Assembly: GCA_018993265.1 (NCBI GenBank)
Contig: JAGKSW010000099.1
Location: 1-64,000 of the forward strand
Length of the DNA: 64,000 nucleotides
DNA from: Nostoc sp. TH1S01
Lineage (GTDB): Bacteria > Cyanobacteriota > Cyanobacteriia > Cyanobacteriales > Nostocaceae
Reading direction: 5' to 3'
The notes under the pieces are model-generated. The model was not told the DNA's origin, did no database searches, and saw only the letters and a program-made list of their open reading frames with translations. Positions 46,892 through 55,725 of this stretch are shown in pieces. The number at the start of each line of letters is the position of its first letter. Position 1 is the stretch's first letter. The position numbers and the translations under genes were made by a program.

Positions 46892-49033
46892 ATGAGTAAG
46901 GTGCAAATAGGTGCAACTCGCAAGGCTGTCACAAACAAACTTATGGGTATGGCATCACAACAATTAAAGAAACTGAAAAATACTGTGATTATTGCTGCGA
47001 TGGCTAGTCTGGCCATACTATGCGGTCATACTGTTTCAGCACAGTTAGTAACTCCAGGGCCTTCTCAGCCTTTGGCATCATTGAAAACTGTAGCCATTCC
47101 AGAGCCTAGTAATCTGGGAGATTTTGTCAAAGACAAGAAAGCGGCGATCGCTTTAGGAAAGGCTCTGTTTTGGGATATGCAGGTTGGTAGCGACGGGATC
47201 ACATCATGTGCTACTTGCCATTTTCATGCAGGCGCAGACAACAGAGCAAAAAACCAACTTAGTCCCGGTCTCCTGCGTGTAGATGCGAATAGCCTTCCCA
47301 ATCCTGACACTACCTTTAGTATTGGTCAGCCAAACTACACCCTCAAGCCTGGAGATTTCCCATTCCACAAACTCGCAAATCCAGATGACCGCAACTCTAC
47401 TGTTCTATCTGATAGTAACGATGTCGCATCTTCTCAAGGGGTGTTTAATTCCCAGTTCATTAGTACAAATTCTGGTAGTGTTCAAGATAATGTCACTCAA
47501 CTAGACGATGCCATATTTAACGTCGGTGGTACAGAAGTCCGGCGAGTCGAACCACGCAATACACCAACTGTCATCAATGCGGTGTTCAACTTCCGCAACT
47601 TCTGGGATGGTCGCGCCCAAAATATTTTCAATGGAGTTAACCCATTTGGGTTAAGAGATCCTAACGCTAAAGTCTTTAAAGCAACTCCTGGCCTCTTAGT
47701 TACCCTATTCCCACCAAAAGCTGTCAGTGTCAAACTCAATAACTCCTCTCTAGCTTCTCAAGCAGTCGGCCCGCCACTCAGTTCCTTCGAGATGTCTGCT
47801 GACGGGCGCACATTCCAAGACGTTGGGGATAAGTTCGGATCATCTGGGCTACCAAGCCTGAACGACCTTTTAACAGGATTAGTCAACCTTTCTAGCGGTA
47901 CAAAGTCTCTCAGAGACTTGGGTCACAAATTACTGGGTCTTAGACCATTAGGACAGCAAATCGTACATCCTGATGACAGCGTATTAGGTAGCTACGTGCC
48001 ATTGTTTGGTAAAGGTCTGACATTTACGAATTATCAGCAGATGATCCGAGCTAGTTTCAAGCAGGAGTGGTGGGATCCTACCTGGTCAATACAAGTTAAT
48101 AAAAGAGATGGTAGCCGTACACCCGTCCTGTTGGGATTAGCAAGTGTGATTGATCCCGCCTATGAGACTTACTCTATGATGGAGTACAATTTCTCCTTAT
48201 TCTTCGGGTTAGCGGTGCAATTGTACGAATCTACATTAGTCTCGAATAATGCCCCGATTGATCAATACTTAGAAGGTAACTCTGGTGCTTTAACCGCCCA
48301 ACAAATCACAGGGAAAAACTTATTTGAGGGGAAAGCCAAGTGCATTAACTGTCATGGTGGCGCAGAATTTACCAATGCTTCTGTGAAAAATGTCCAGAAC
48401 CAAAGACTAGAGCGCATGATTATGGGCGATGGTCAAGAAGCTATTTACGACAATGGCTTCTATAACATTGGTGTGAGACCCACTAACGAAGACTTAGGAG
48501 TAGGAGGTAAAGACCCCTTTGGTAATCCACTCTCAGAAACCCGACTAGCACAACAAGGAAAATTCCAGCAACTTTTGGGAGTAGCCCCCAATATTGCAGT
48601 CAGCGCCAATCAAAGAATAGCGGTAGATGGAGCCTTTAAAACTCCGACACTGCGGAACATAGAACTTACTGCTCCCTACTTCCACAATGGCGGACAGTTG
48701 ACTCTCAGACAAGTGGTTGAGTTTTACAATCGGGGTGGAGATTTTCACGAACAGAATATCAACAACCTAGATGCAGATATCCAAAACCTCAACCTGAGCG
48801 AGCAGGAAAAAGATGATCTGGTGGCTTTTATGAAAGCACTCACAGATGAGCGAGTCCGTTACGAAAAAGCGCCATTTGATCACCCACAGTTGTTCATCCC
48901 GAATGGACACCCAATTGATGACAAGTCTGTGGTTAACGACGGTACAGGAAAAGCTCAAGATACTTTCAGAGAAATTCCGGCTGTTGGTCGTAATGGCGGT
49001 AATAGTATTGTTAACTTTCTCTCCACTCCCTAA
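46892..49033 (+). CDS. Secreted di-heme cytochrome c peroxidase-like protein
   Basis: A 713-residue exported protein. A long N-terminal signal peptide ends near residue 50 (GHTVSA|QLV). Two c-type heme sites are CATCH (C106, C109, H110) and CINCH (C484, C487, H488). The C-terminal part (GAFKTPTLRNIELTAPYFHNGG, TLRQVVEFYNRGGDFH) is the MauG/CcpA pattern. The 378-residue gap between the hemes is far longer than the ~146 of CcpA, so there is a large insertion. It may be a peroxidase or a MauG-like oxidase acting on a periplasmic partner. Internal Met codons at residues 18 and 20 could be the true start. Confidence 0.88.
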   Translation: MSKVQIGATRKAVTNKLMGMASQQLKKLKNTVIIAAMASLAILCGHTVSAQLVTPGPSQPLASLKTVAIPEPSNLGDFVKDKKAAIALGKALFWDMQVGSDGITSCATCHFHAGADNRAKNQLSPGLLRVDANSLPNPDTTFSIGQPNYTLKPGDFPFHKLANPDDRNSTVLSDSNDVASSQGVFNSQFISTNSGSVQDNVTQLDDAIFNVGGTEVRRVEPRNTPTVINAVFNFRNFWDGRAQNIFNGVNPFGLRDPNAKVFKATPGLLVTLFPPKAVSVKLNNSSLASQAVGPPLSSFEMSADGRTFQDVGDKFGSSGLPSLNDLLTGLVNLSSGTKSLRDLGHKLLGLRPLGQQIVHPDDSVLGSYVPLFGKGLTFTNYQQMIRASFKQEWWDPTWSIQVNKRDGSRTPVLLGLASVIDPAYETYSMMEYNFSLFFGLAVQLYESTLVSNNAPIDQYLEGNSGALTAQQITGKNLFEGKAKCINCHGGAEFTNASVKNVQNQRLERMIMGDGQEAIYDNGFYNIGVRPTNEDLGVGGKDPFGNPLSETRLAQQGKFQQLLGVAPNIAVSANQRIAVDGAFKTPTLRNIELTAPYFHNGGQLTLRQVVEFYNRGGDFHEQNINNLDADIQNLNLSEQEKDDLVAFMKALTDERVRYEKAPFDHPQLFIPNGHPIDDKSVVNDGTGKAQDTFREIPAVGRNGGNSIVNFLSTP

Positions 49034-49156
49034 AATGCAGTTCAGTTAAGAAAGTTACATTGTGAACTCAAGCGACATTTCATCTAAGTATAAATCCTGA
49101 AACAAGTGCAATTGACAGGTGAAAAAACTGGTGCGATCGCCTGTCAACTGACTACT

Positions 49157-49260
49157 GATATCGTGTCCGGTTAAATACTTATCATTAAGACCGCAGAGGG
49201 GGGTTTTAACGTTTCTGCACAGATTTCTGTAATCATCACTGATTACCCGGACACGATATC
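49157..49260. mobile_element. MITE-like element with 14-bp terminal inverted repeats
   Basis: GATATCGTGTCCGG (49157-49170) is perfectly inverted at 49247-49260 and the match extends with one mismatch to an 18-nt imperfect repeat (49157-49174 with 49243-49260). The 104-bp body is non-coding with a GC-rich patch (CCGCAGAGGGG). It fits a miniature inverted-repeat element. No target duplication was identified. Confidence 0.65.
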
Positions 49261-49300
49261 CAGGGATGAAATTTCATGTACTCAAATATGAAACTCCTTC

Positions 49301-49347
49301 TCCTCTGTGCGCCTCTGCGTGAGACAATTCATCCCGCATTTATGCAA
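49301..49347 (-). repeat. Dispersed repeat fragment (third copy of the higBA-flanking repeat)
   Basis: Read on the minus strand this matches the ATAAATACGGGATGAATTTT and CTCACGCAGAG parts of the direct repeats at 57236-57340 and 58156-58278, with several differences. It shows that the repeat flanking the HigBA pair also exists elsewhere as a single copy. Confidence 0.6.
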
Positions 49348-49367
49348 CGCCGACAATCATGATGATG

Positions 49368-49439
49368 TTTTTACGGGATAATAAAAAATTACTGGCAAAT
49401 AATTTAACGAATCTGCAAGTTTTATAATTCAGTACTCAA
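49368..49439 (+). pseudogene. Decayed fragment of the coiled-coil gene at 45804
   Basis: This stretch reads DNKKLLANN-LTNLQVL-stop-FSTQ, matching the DNKKLLANNQELFVNN then LANLQAL-QVSTQ part of the membrane protein at 45804-46457. It has a 21-nt deletion and an in-frame TAA at 49425-49427. Similarity starts at about 49367. It is a remnant of a duplication rather than a functional gene. Confidence 0.75.
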
Positions 49440-49501
49440 TTATTGCAGATTATTCTCTCAAGTCTGAAATATCCCACACAACATTTGCGCTGCTGACTCC
49501 C

Positions 49502-50827
49502 ATGAGTAATAAACCAAAAATAATTGTCTTAGATGATGACCCTACAGGTTCGCAAACAGTCCACAGTTGCTTGCTGCTGATGCGCTGGGATGTGGAAACA
49601 TTACGCATCGGTTTGCGAGATGAATCACCGATTTTTTTTGTCCTGACGAATACCCGTGCGTTACCTCCAGAGTCAGCCGCAGCTGTGACTAGAGAAGTTT
49701 GTCAAAATTTAAAACAAGCAATAGCGGCTGAAGGAATTAGCGATTTTTTAGTTGTCAGCCGTTCTGATTCTACATTACGTGGGCATTATCCAATTGAAAC
49801 GGATGCGATCGCCGATGAACTCGGCCCTTTTGATGCACATTTTCTCGTCCCGGCGTTTTTTGAAGGCGGGCGCATCACCCGCGACAGCATCCATTACTTA
49901 ATTATTGACGGTGTACCAACTCCAGTAAATGAAACTGAGTTTGCCCGCGATTCTGTGTTTGGTTATCATCACAGTTACTTACCCAAATATGTAGAAGAAA
50001 AGACTCAAGGTCGTATCAGTGCGGAATCTGTCACCCGATTTTTACTGGCTGATATTCGTGCTGGTAGCTTAGAACGCTTGCTCAAACTCACTGGTAATCA
50101 ATGTGCTGTAGTTGATGGTGAAACTCAAGCCGACCTGGATATGTTCGCCAAAGATTTATTAGCCGCAGCAAGTCAAGGTAAACGCTTTTTATTTCGTAGC
50201 GCCGCCAGTATTTTAACTGCTTTAGCCGCATTACCGCCCCAACCCATTGCGGCCGAAAACATGGCAAAATATGTGCGCCAAGCTAAACCCGGTGCAGTCA
50301 TTGTTGGTTCCCATGTCAAAAAGACAACTCAACAATTAGAAGCACTTCTGCAAACAGCAGGAACAGTGGGAATTGAAGTTGAGGTACAACGATTACTAGA
50401 TAATCAAGAAAATTCTGCTCATACTCTGCTGACTGAGATATTAGACAATATTCAGACTGTACATAACGCTGGCAAAACGCCTGTGATTTATACTAGCCGT
50501 CAAGAACTCACTTTTAATGATGTTAAGACGCGGCTAAATTTTGGTATTCAAGTTTCTAGTTTATTGATGGATATTGTGCGGGGTTTACCTGCTGATATTG
50601 GCTTTTTAATTAGCAAAGGTGGAATTACCTCTAATGATGTCTTGAGTACAGGCTTGGCTTTAACAACCGCCAGATTACTCGGACAAATTCTCGCTGGTTG
50701 TTCAATGGTAACTACACCTGCTAATCATCCCCAATTTCCTAATTTACCAGTCGTACTATTTCCCGGTAATGTTGGCGATGCTAATGCGTTGGCAACAGTT
50801 TATCAACGGTTAACTAAAGAATTATGA
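49502..50827 (+). CDS. Four-carbon acid sugar kinase family protein (DUF1537)
   Basis: A 441-residue protein of the OtnK/DtnK-like kinase family. The N-terminal domain is seen in IIVLDDDPTGSQTVHS, FVLTNTRALPPE and SRSDSTLRGHYPIETDA; the C-terminal nucleotide-binding domain in FLISKGGITSNDVLSTGLAL and VVLFPGNVGDANALATVYQ. Members phosphorylate four-carbon acid sugars such as threonate or erythronate. No aldolase partner gene lies nearby, so the substrate is uncertain. Length is normal. Monocistronic, upstream of minCDE. Confidence 0.9.
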   Translation: MSNKPKIIVLDDDPTGSQTVHSCLLLMRWDVETLRIGLRDESPIFFVLTNTRALPPESAAAVTREVCQNLKQAIAAEGISDFLVVSRSDSTLRGHYPIETDAIADELGPFDAHFLVPAFFEGGRITRDSIHYLIIDGVPTPVNETEFARDSVFGYHHSYLPKYVEEKTQGRISAESVTRFLLADIRAGSLERLLKLTGNQCAVVDGETQADLDMFAKDLLAAASQGKRFLFRSAASILTALAALPPQPIAAENMAKYVRQAKPGAVIVGSHVKKTTQQLEALLQTAGTVGIEVEVQRLLDNQENSAHTLLTEILDNIQTVHNAGKTPVIYTSRQELTFNDVKTRLNFGIQVSSLLMDIVRGLPADIGFLISKGGITSNDVLSTGLALTTARLLGQILAGCSMVTTPANHPQFPNLPVVLFPGNVGDANALATVYQRLTKEL

Positions 50828-51325
50828 AGTGTGAAGTCTGAAGTCTGAAATTTCATCAAAGTCTATGGATTTTGCTGAAGAAATCAGCCTGCAAACGTCA
50901 TTTGTCATTGGATGTTGATACAATGACCTTTTTTTCCGTTAACTCTTGACTGAAAACGGCTTATGACTTACTCCTTGATGAGTGAATTAATTTTATACTT
51001 CATACTTCATACTTCACACTTCAGTTGATTTTTGACTCTTGACTAATGACAATCTCCAAAAAACAGTGCAATATGTATGCCTAATAGCTGTCTGTATGTC
51101 TAGTTAAGAATAATAAATCAGGGTTGATACAAAATGTTTGTTCTGAAATACTTCAGAAACATGAGTTCAGTACAAAACTCAAAAGTTCTGAGCCGCAGTT
51201 GTTGGTGCATCCTACGGGAGATAACAGAAGCGTTGACAGCACTCAGTTCTCATAACTTTCTTGGGTGAGAATGTTGTTCCGTTGTTGAACTAATTTAAGA
51301 TAAGTAATTACCCGGAGTTTCCGTT
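50828..51325. other. Spacer before minC with tandem heptamer repeats
   Basis: About 500 bases without a gene. The GAAGTGT/TGAAGTC heptamer repeats run at 50824-50855 and, on the opposite strand, at 50995-51022. A minCDE promoter should lie in the right half. The last bases before minC contain a short leader ORF, listed separately. Confidence 0.55.
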
Positions 51326-51349
51326 GTGTTTATGGCTGGTGCTGCATGA
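51326..51349 (+). CDS. Seven-codon leader ORF overlapping minC start
   Basis: GTG-TTT-ATG-GCT-GGT-GCT-GCA-TGA. Its TGA (51347-51349) overlaps the minC ATG (51346-51348) as ATGA. GGAG at 51314-51317 is well placed for this leader and too far from minC itself, so minC may be translated by re-initiation. The peptide itself need not matter. The evidence is only positional. Confidence 0.35.
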   Translation: MFMAGAA

Positions 51350-52491
51350 CTTCTGATTTTGCTATCCCCAATCCAGAGTCAAATTCTGCACTTCCTGATG
51401 CAGAGTCTATCTCTCACCTATCTGAAATAGATGTAAATTCTACGGTTTCTCATATTGAACCGAATTCTAACGTTTCTGAGGCAGATCCTCATTCTGTTAT
51501 TCCAGATACGGAATTATCATCTGTTCTCCTTTATTTAAAATCAAATTCTTCGCCTTTAGTGTTAAATCCAGAGTCTGTCCCGCAAGAATCACAGTCAAAT
51601 GCTCCTGTTGTGAATGTAGAGTTAAATTCTGCGTCCGAAGAATTGGAGTTAAATTTGGCTAAGGACTTAGAAGCCAATGCTGAAGTCCCAAATCCAGATG
51701 CGAGTTCTACTCTTTGGGATGTGACAGAAACCGAAGTAGACAATCGATTCAAAAATAACATCCAAGTCCAGTTCAAAAATGAAGACGGAAAACTGTTAGT
51801 GATTTTGCCAACAGAATCCCAATTACCCGCTTCGGAACTCGCTTGGTCTGATATTTGGCAACAGTTAAAGTTACGATTAAATGCAGGCGATCGCTTAAGG
51901 ATACCAAATACACCAGTACATTTGATAGCCTATGACCGCTTGTTAGATAGCAGACAACTGCAAGATTTAGCCGACAGCTTTAACGAAGTCCAACTCCAGC
52001 TAAAATCTGTTGCTACGAGTCGCCGCCAAACTGCGATCGCTGCTGTCACATCGGGTTATTCTGTAGAGCAACTACAGCCACAAACTTCCCTCAGTTCGGA
52101 AGCTCAAGCCACAACTACAACCCAAGCCGATGCACTCTATCTCGAAATGACCGTGCGTTCGGGAGTCGAAATTCGTCATCCCGGCACAGTAATTTTGCTA
52201 GGAGATGTCAATCCAGGTGGTATCGTAGTTGCAGAAGGAGATATTTTAGTCTGGGGGCGTTTACGTGGAATTGCTCATGCTGGTGCTGGGGGGAACCGCG
52301 AGTGCCTAATTATGGCTTTGCAAATGGAACCAACTCAATTGCGAATCGCCGATGCTGTAGCCAGAGCGCCAGAGAAGCTACCATCACAATTTTCTCCCGA
52401 AGTGGCACATATCACGCCGCAAGGAATTCGCATCGCCAGGGCTACTGATTTTTCCAGAAATCAATTAGCTAGGATAAATCCAGTACCATAA
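51346..52491 (+). CDS. minC: MinC, septum site-determining protein
   Basis: A 381-residue MinC, the FtsZ-polymerisation inhibitor that places the division septum with MinD and MinE. A 125-residue acidic, Ser/Asn/Glu-rich low-complexity N-terminal extension with loose repeats of a NSxxPxxE type precedes the MinC_N region (about 133-240) and the C-terminal beta-helix (about 265-345; GTVILLGDVNPGGIVVAEGD and AGAGGNRECLIMALQ). The extension is unusual for MinC in most bacteria. It is first in a minCDE operon (45-bp gap to minD). Start: the ATG overlaps the TGA of a short leader ORF. Confidence 0.93.
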   Translation: MTSDFAIPNPESNSALPDAESISHLSEIDVNSTVSHIEPNSNVSEADPHSVIPDTELSSVLLYLKSNSSPLVLNPESVPQESQSNAPVVNVELNSASEELELNLAKDLEANAEVPNPDASSTLWDVTETEVDNRFKNNIQVQFKNEDGKLLVILPTESQLPASELAWSDIWQQLKLRLNAGDRLRIPNTPVHLIAYDRLLDSRQLQDLADSFNEVQLQLKSVATSRRQTAIAAVTSGYSVEQLQPQTSLSSEAQATTTTQADALYLEMTVRSGVEIRHPGTVILLGDVNPGGIVVAEGDILVWGRLRGIAHAGAGGNRECLIMALQMEPTQLRIADAVARAPEKLPSQFSPEVAHITPQGIRIARATDFSRNQLARINPVP

Positions 52492-52536
52492 ATAATTATT
52501 ATAATTCCTGAACCCTCATCGCTCGCAACTCTGAAC

Positions 52537-53343
52537 ATGACTCGCATTATTGTGATTACCTCCGGCAAAGGAGGGGTGGGTAAAACTACAGTGTCAGCAA
52601 ACCTAGGTATGGCCCTGGCTAAAATGGGTCGTCAAATAGCCTTGGTTGATGCAGATTTTGGTTTAAGAAATTTGGACTTGCTGTTAGGACTAGAAAACCG
52701 CATCGTCTATACAGCCGTAGAAGTTCTCTCCAGAGAATGTCGGTTAGAGCAAGCTTTGGTGAAAGATAAACGTCAAACAAACCTCGTACTTTTACCAGCA
52801 GCCCAAAACCGTTCCAAAGATGCAGTCACCCCTGAACAAATGAAGTTATTGGTGAATGCACTAGCCCAAAAATATCAGTATGTCATTATTGATAGTCCGG
52901 CGGGGATTGAAAACGGATTTAAAAATGCGATCGCCCCAGCCAAAGAAGCTTTAATTGTTACCACTCCTGAAATCTCCGCAGTTCGGGACGCTGACCGGGT
53001 GGTGGGGTTACTAGAAGCACAAGGCGTTAAGCGTGTACACTTAATAATCAACCGGATCAGACCAGCAATGGTACAGGCAAATGATATGATGTCTGTTCAA
53101 GATGTTCAGGAACTTCTGGCGATCCCTTTGATTGGAGTGATCCCAGACGATGAGCGTGTAATTGTCTCGACCAATCGCGGCGAACCTTTGGTATTAGGGG
53201 ATACTCCCTCTTTAGCTGCCATAGCTGTAGAAAATATTGCTCGGAGATTGGAAGGAGAAACAGTCGAATTCTTGGATCTCGACGCACCCCCAGATAACAT
53301 CTTCGCCCGTTTGCGTAAGTTGTTGTGGACAAAGATTGTTTGA
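52537..53343 (+). CDS. minD: MinD, septum site-determining ATPase
   Basis: A 268-residue ParA-type ATPase. The deviant Walker A is SGKGGVGKTTVSAN, switch residues are in LVDADFGLRNLDLLLG and VIIDSPAGIENG. The C-terminal amphipathic helix (IFARLRKLLWTKIV) tethers it to the membrane. MinD recruits MinC and is displaced by MinE to give pole-to-pole or patterned division control. Operon: minC upstream by 45 bp, minE 28 bp downstream. Confidence 0.97.
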   Translation: MTRIIVITSGKGGVGKTTVSANLGMALAKMGRQIALVDADFGLRNLDLLLGLENRIVYTAVEVLSRECRLEQALVKDKRQTNLVLLPAAQNRSKDAVTPEQMKLLVNALAQKYQYVIIDSPAGIENGFKNAIAPAKEALIVTTPEISAVRDADRVVGLLEAQGVKRVHLIINRIRPAMVQANDMMSVQDVQELLAIPLIGVIPDDERVIVSTNRGEPLVLGDTPSLAAIAVENIARRLEGETVEFLDLDAPPDNIFARLRKLLWTKIV

Positions 53344-53371
53344 TGTTTCAGTCTCCTGATATCTATTAGCA

Positions 53372-53671
53372 ATGATCATTGAACTTATCGAACGACTTTT
53401 TTCTCGACCTCCTGAAAACAGTCGCAATCAAGTTAAACGTCGCCTACAAGTAGTCATAGCCCACGACCGCGCTGACTTAGATCCGCAGACGTTAGAAAAA
53501 ATGCGTCAAGAAATTCTAGATATTGTCTGTCGCTATGTAGAAATTGAAACTGATGGCTTGGAGTTTTCTTTAGAAAGTAACCAAAGAACCACAGCTTTGA
53601 TTGCTAATTTACCAATTCGGCGGGTGAAAGACCCTATGTCTCTTTTGGAAAGTAGTGATAAATCGCAGTAG
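53372..53671 (+). CDS. minE: MinE, cell division topological specificity factor
   Basis: A 99-residue MinE: N-terminal anti-MinCD helix ([19 protein letters not shown]) and C-terminal topological domain ([20 protein letters not shown]). It stimulates MinD ATP hydrolysis. It closes the minCDE operon. Length is normal for cyanobacteria. Confidence 0.95.
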   Translation: MIIELIERLFSRPPENSRNQVKRRLQVVIAHDRADLDPQTLEKMRQEILDIVCRYVEIETDGLEFSLESNQRTTALIANLPIRRVKDPMSLLESSDKSQ

Positions 53672-53679
53672 TTGATAAG

Positions 53680-53822
53680 AAAGTGCTGAGTGCTGAGGAG
53701 CCACTGCGTTGGGCGGGTTTCCCGACTCCCTCAGTGGCGTTGCTGAATCACCGAAGTTTGCTCAACGCGGGTTCCCCGCGCACGCAACTTCTCGCTGAGT
53801 GCTGAGTGCTGAGTGCTGAGTA
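53680..53822. repeat. Tandem heptamer repeats and GC-rich palindrome after minE
   Basis: The 7-bp unit TGCTGAG is repeated at 53682-53697 and 53792-53821 around a GGGTTTCCCGACTCCC-type palindromic core. This is a typical Nostocales short tandem repeat plus palindrome between genes and may double as the end of the min operon. Confidence 0.75.
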
Positions 53823-53891
53823 AAAACATACAAACCCTCTATTCCCTAGCCTCTAGCCTCTCTTTCATACTTGCTTGGTGGTAAAAATTCT

Positions 53892-54401
53892 TTAGACAAT
53901 ACCTCTAAATCCATAATATATACAGGCTAGACTTCCAACTATATAAACAAACCAAGTGAGAAAAAAGCCAATAGCTCGTTCTGGCGAAGGGCCGTAAGTT
54001 TTGATTACACCCCATGCGTGGGCAATCCGAGCTAAAGTTATGCTGCATCCCAACAGCCATAATAACCATCTTGGTACTTGCATTAGCTCTAAAGCAAGTA
54101 CAAACAATAGAGCATGAGGTACATACTCAGCAAAATTGCCATGAGCGCGAACCTTTCGCTGCAACAACCCATCATCTTGACTTTGAGTAGGGAAGAGTTT
54201 TTGAGTACTTTTCTCAACCAAAGCAGCCCAACTACCAGGATTAACTAAGGGATTGGGTTGTTGTGCGATGTCTTTCTCCGACTCACCATGCCAAACTCTG
54301 GTTTTTGTGCGTTCCAAGGCCACAATATAAGACAGACAAAAAGCAATCAGACCATTAAATCCGATAAAAAGAGTTGAGATTGGAACAGAATTTTCGATCA
54401 T
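53892..54401 (-). CDS. MAPEG family membrane protein
   Basis: A 169-residue protein with about four membrane helices and the MAPEG core (RKVRAHGNFAEYVPHALLFV, TLARIAHAWGV). MAPEG enzymes include glutathione-dependent membrane transferases. The conserved R-x-x-A-H-x-N region is present, consistent with glutathione binding. A soluble hydrophilic insertion (ERTKTRVWHGESEKDIAQQ) follows TM1. Role in this organism unknown. Confidence 0.85.
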   Translation of the reverse strand: MIENSVPISTLFIGFNGLIAFCLSYIVALERTKTRVWHGESEKDIAQQPNPLVNPGSWAALVEKSTQKLFPTQSQDDGLLQRKVRAHGNFAEYVPHALLFVLALELMQVPRWLLWLLGCSITLARIAHAWGVIKTYGPSPERAIGFFLTWFVYIVGSLACIYYGFRGIV

Positions 54402-54618
54402 TTTTTTGAAGTTAAAGTTTCTGTGTGCATCATAAAGCTATTTGCTGTTTTATTAACTAGAAATACAACAGTTTGGCGATCAGATAAAAATATAACGCTT
54501 AATATTCAAACATTAATAGTTCTTACATCTGGCTTTAAAACCTGTAGCCTTTCACTTCACATAAAAGGAAACTACTGTATTTTGGGCAAACTAAACTAGC
54601 CTAATACTCAGATATGTA

Positions 54619-55263
54619 ATGAAACTACTGCTATCTCCCAAAAAGCTCTCTTTGAGCTTGCTAGTTTTTACTGCTTTACTCACGACTTGTCAAGTATCTC
54701 AAGCATCAACTCCATTTACTTCTCAAACATCAGCTGTCAAAGAAGGCAAAATCATTGGAGGTACAATTGATTGTGATAACGATGGACGACACAATGACTC
54801 ACGTGTTGATAACAATGGTGATGGTATCCCCGATCAATGTGTAAATGATACTTCTGCAACCGCAAAACAGGAAATTAATACAGATACTCCAAAAGAACTT
54901 CTTGATAAGCTAATGCAGTCTCTAACAGAAATGACTGAAGGTTGTCATGAAACTACAAAAGTTAAAGCAGGTGTAGTTTATAGAATTTGTACTATCAATA
55001 ATGAACCTGTCACAGCTTCTGAAGCACTATTAGAAGTAGGAGATGGCGTAGGTTTCTGGTTCAAAAATAACAAAGTTGTAGCCATCAGATATTTCCACTC
55101 AGGGGAAACATTATTCTTCGATGATCAACAATTAATTGCTAAATTTTCTAACGACGAAGAACTACAAAGTGACTTCACAAATGAAGAACGTCGGGAAGCT
55201 GAAAATTTAGCAGAATATGGCTATCAAACAATTTTTCAAGTTTTTGCCGACGAATCTCTATAA
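54619..55263 (+). CDS. Exported hypothetical protein with calcium-binding-like repeat
   Basis: A 214-residue protein with a signal peptide (KLSLSLLVFTALLTT) and a Cys at residue 24, although the preceding LTT is not a canonical lipobox. Residues about 50-75 (DCDNDGRHNDSRVDNNGDGI) match the thrombospondin type 3 / EF-like calcium-binding pattern. The remainder has no recognised domain. It is probably periplasmic or cell-surface. Function unknown. Confidence 0.72.
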   Translation: MKLLLSPKKLSLSLLVFTALLTTCQVSQASTPFTSQTSAVKEGKIIGGTIDCDNDGRHNDSRVDNNGDGIPDQCVNDTSATAKQEINTDTPKELLDKLMQSLTEMTEGCHETTKVKAGVVYRICTINNEPVTASEALLEVGDGVGFWFKNNKVVAIRYFHSGETLFFDDQQLIAKFSNDEELQSDFTNEERREAENLAEYGYQTIFQVFADESL

Positions 55264-55381
55264 TTTCTCATCTTAATAGCCGTAGGGTGGGCAATGTCCA
55301 CAAAGGAAAAATTAAGTTTTAACAAACTTTTCAACTTTCTAGGTTTCTAGGTTCCTTTGTTCAAAGACTTTAAAACTAAAA

Positions 55382-55457
55382 GCGCTAGTCTGTCAGCGAA
55401 GGGACGAGTAGCCAGCACTTGTTCTTGCGCCCGACGTACCCGCGCTGCTGCTACTAG
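55382..55457 (-). pseudogene. atpG: 76-bp displaced copy of part of atpG
   Basis: Positions 55382-55457 match 61932-62007 inside atpG over 76 bp, with two mismatches, both in third codon positions (Ala GCG vs GCA; Phe TTC vs TTT). Read on the minus strand it encodes the same 25 residues as atpG ([20 protein letters not shown] and following). It has no start, stop or neighbouring atp sequence. It is a transplanted gene fragment, not a gene. Confidence 0.9.
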
Positions 55458-55516
55458 ATGAGTATTTAACGATTATTACTTGTCGATAAGTAGTCTGACA
55501 GAATTAATTACACAAA

Positions 55517-55615
55517 GTCATTGCGAATGGAGCGAAGCGGAATGTAGACGCGAAGCGGCTTCCCGCAGGGTAGCAATCGCAAGGACTGGGATTGCTTCGC
55601 TTTGCTCGCAATGAC
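55517..55615. mobile_element. MITE-like palindromic element with GTCATTGCGA ends
   Basis: A 99-bp non-coding element. Its left end GTCATTGCGA-N4-AGCGAAGC is inverted at its right end (GCTTCGCTTTGCTCGCAATGAC). The core includes GACGCGAAGCGGCTTCCCGC, a palindrome. This element type is abundant in Nostocales intergenic DNA. Confidence 0.75.
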
Positions 55616-55725
55616 TGTAAATATTTTTGTCCAAGTACTTATCACTATTCTGATTGACCCCATATTTCATTTGAGGGCGATCGCAACCCTTGATATTATG
55701 AATGCAGCGATTAAGAAAGGGAATT

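Larger units (their letters stand above)
55264..55725. other. Intergenic region rich in displaced repeats
   Basis: No gene is present. It contains a TAGGGTGGGCAATGTCCAC-type palindrome near 55283-55303, the 76-bp atpG-derived segment (55382-55457) and the MITE-like element (55517-55615), which are listed separately. Confidence 0.6.

Noticed and set aside
53792-53821. Possible CRISPR array
   Set aside because: The repeated unit is only 7 bp and the copies abut without spacers, as in short tandem repeats of Nostocales.
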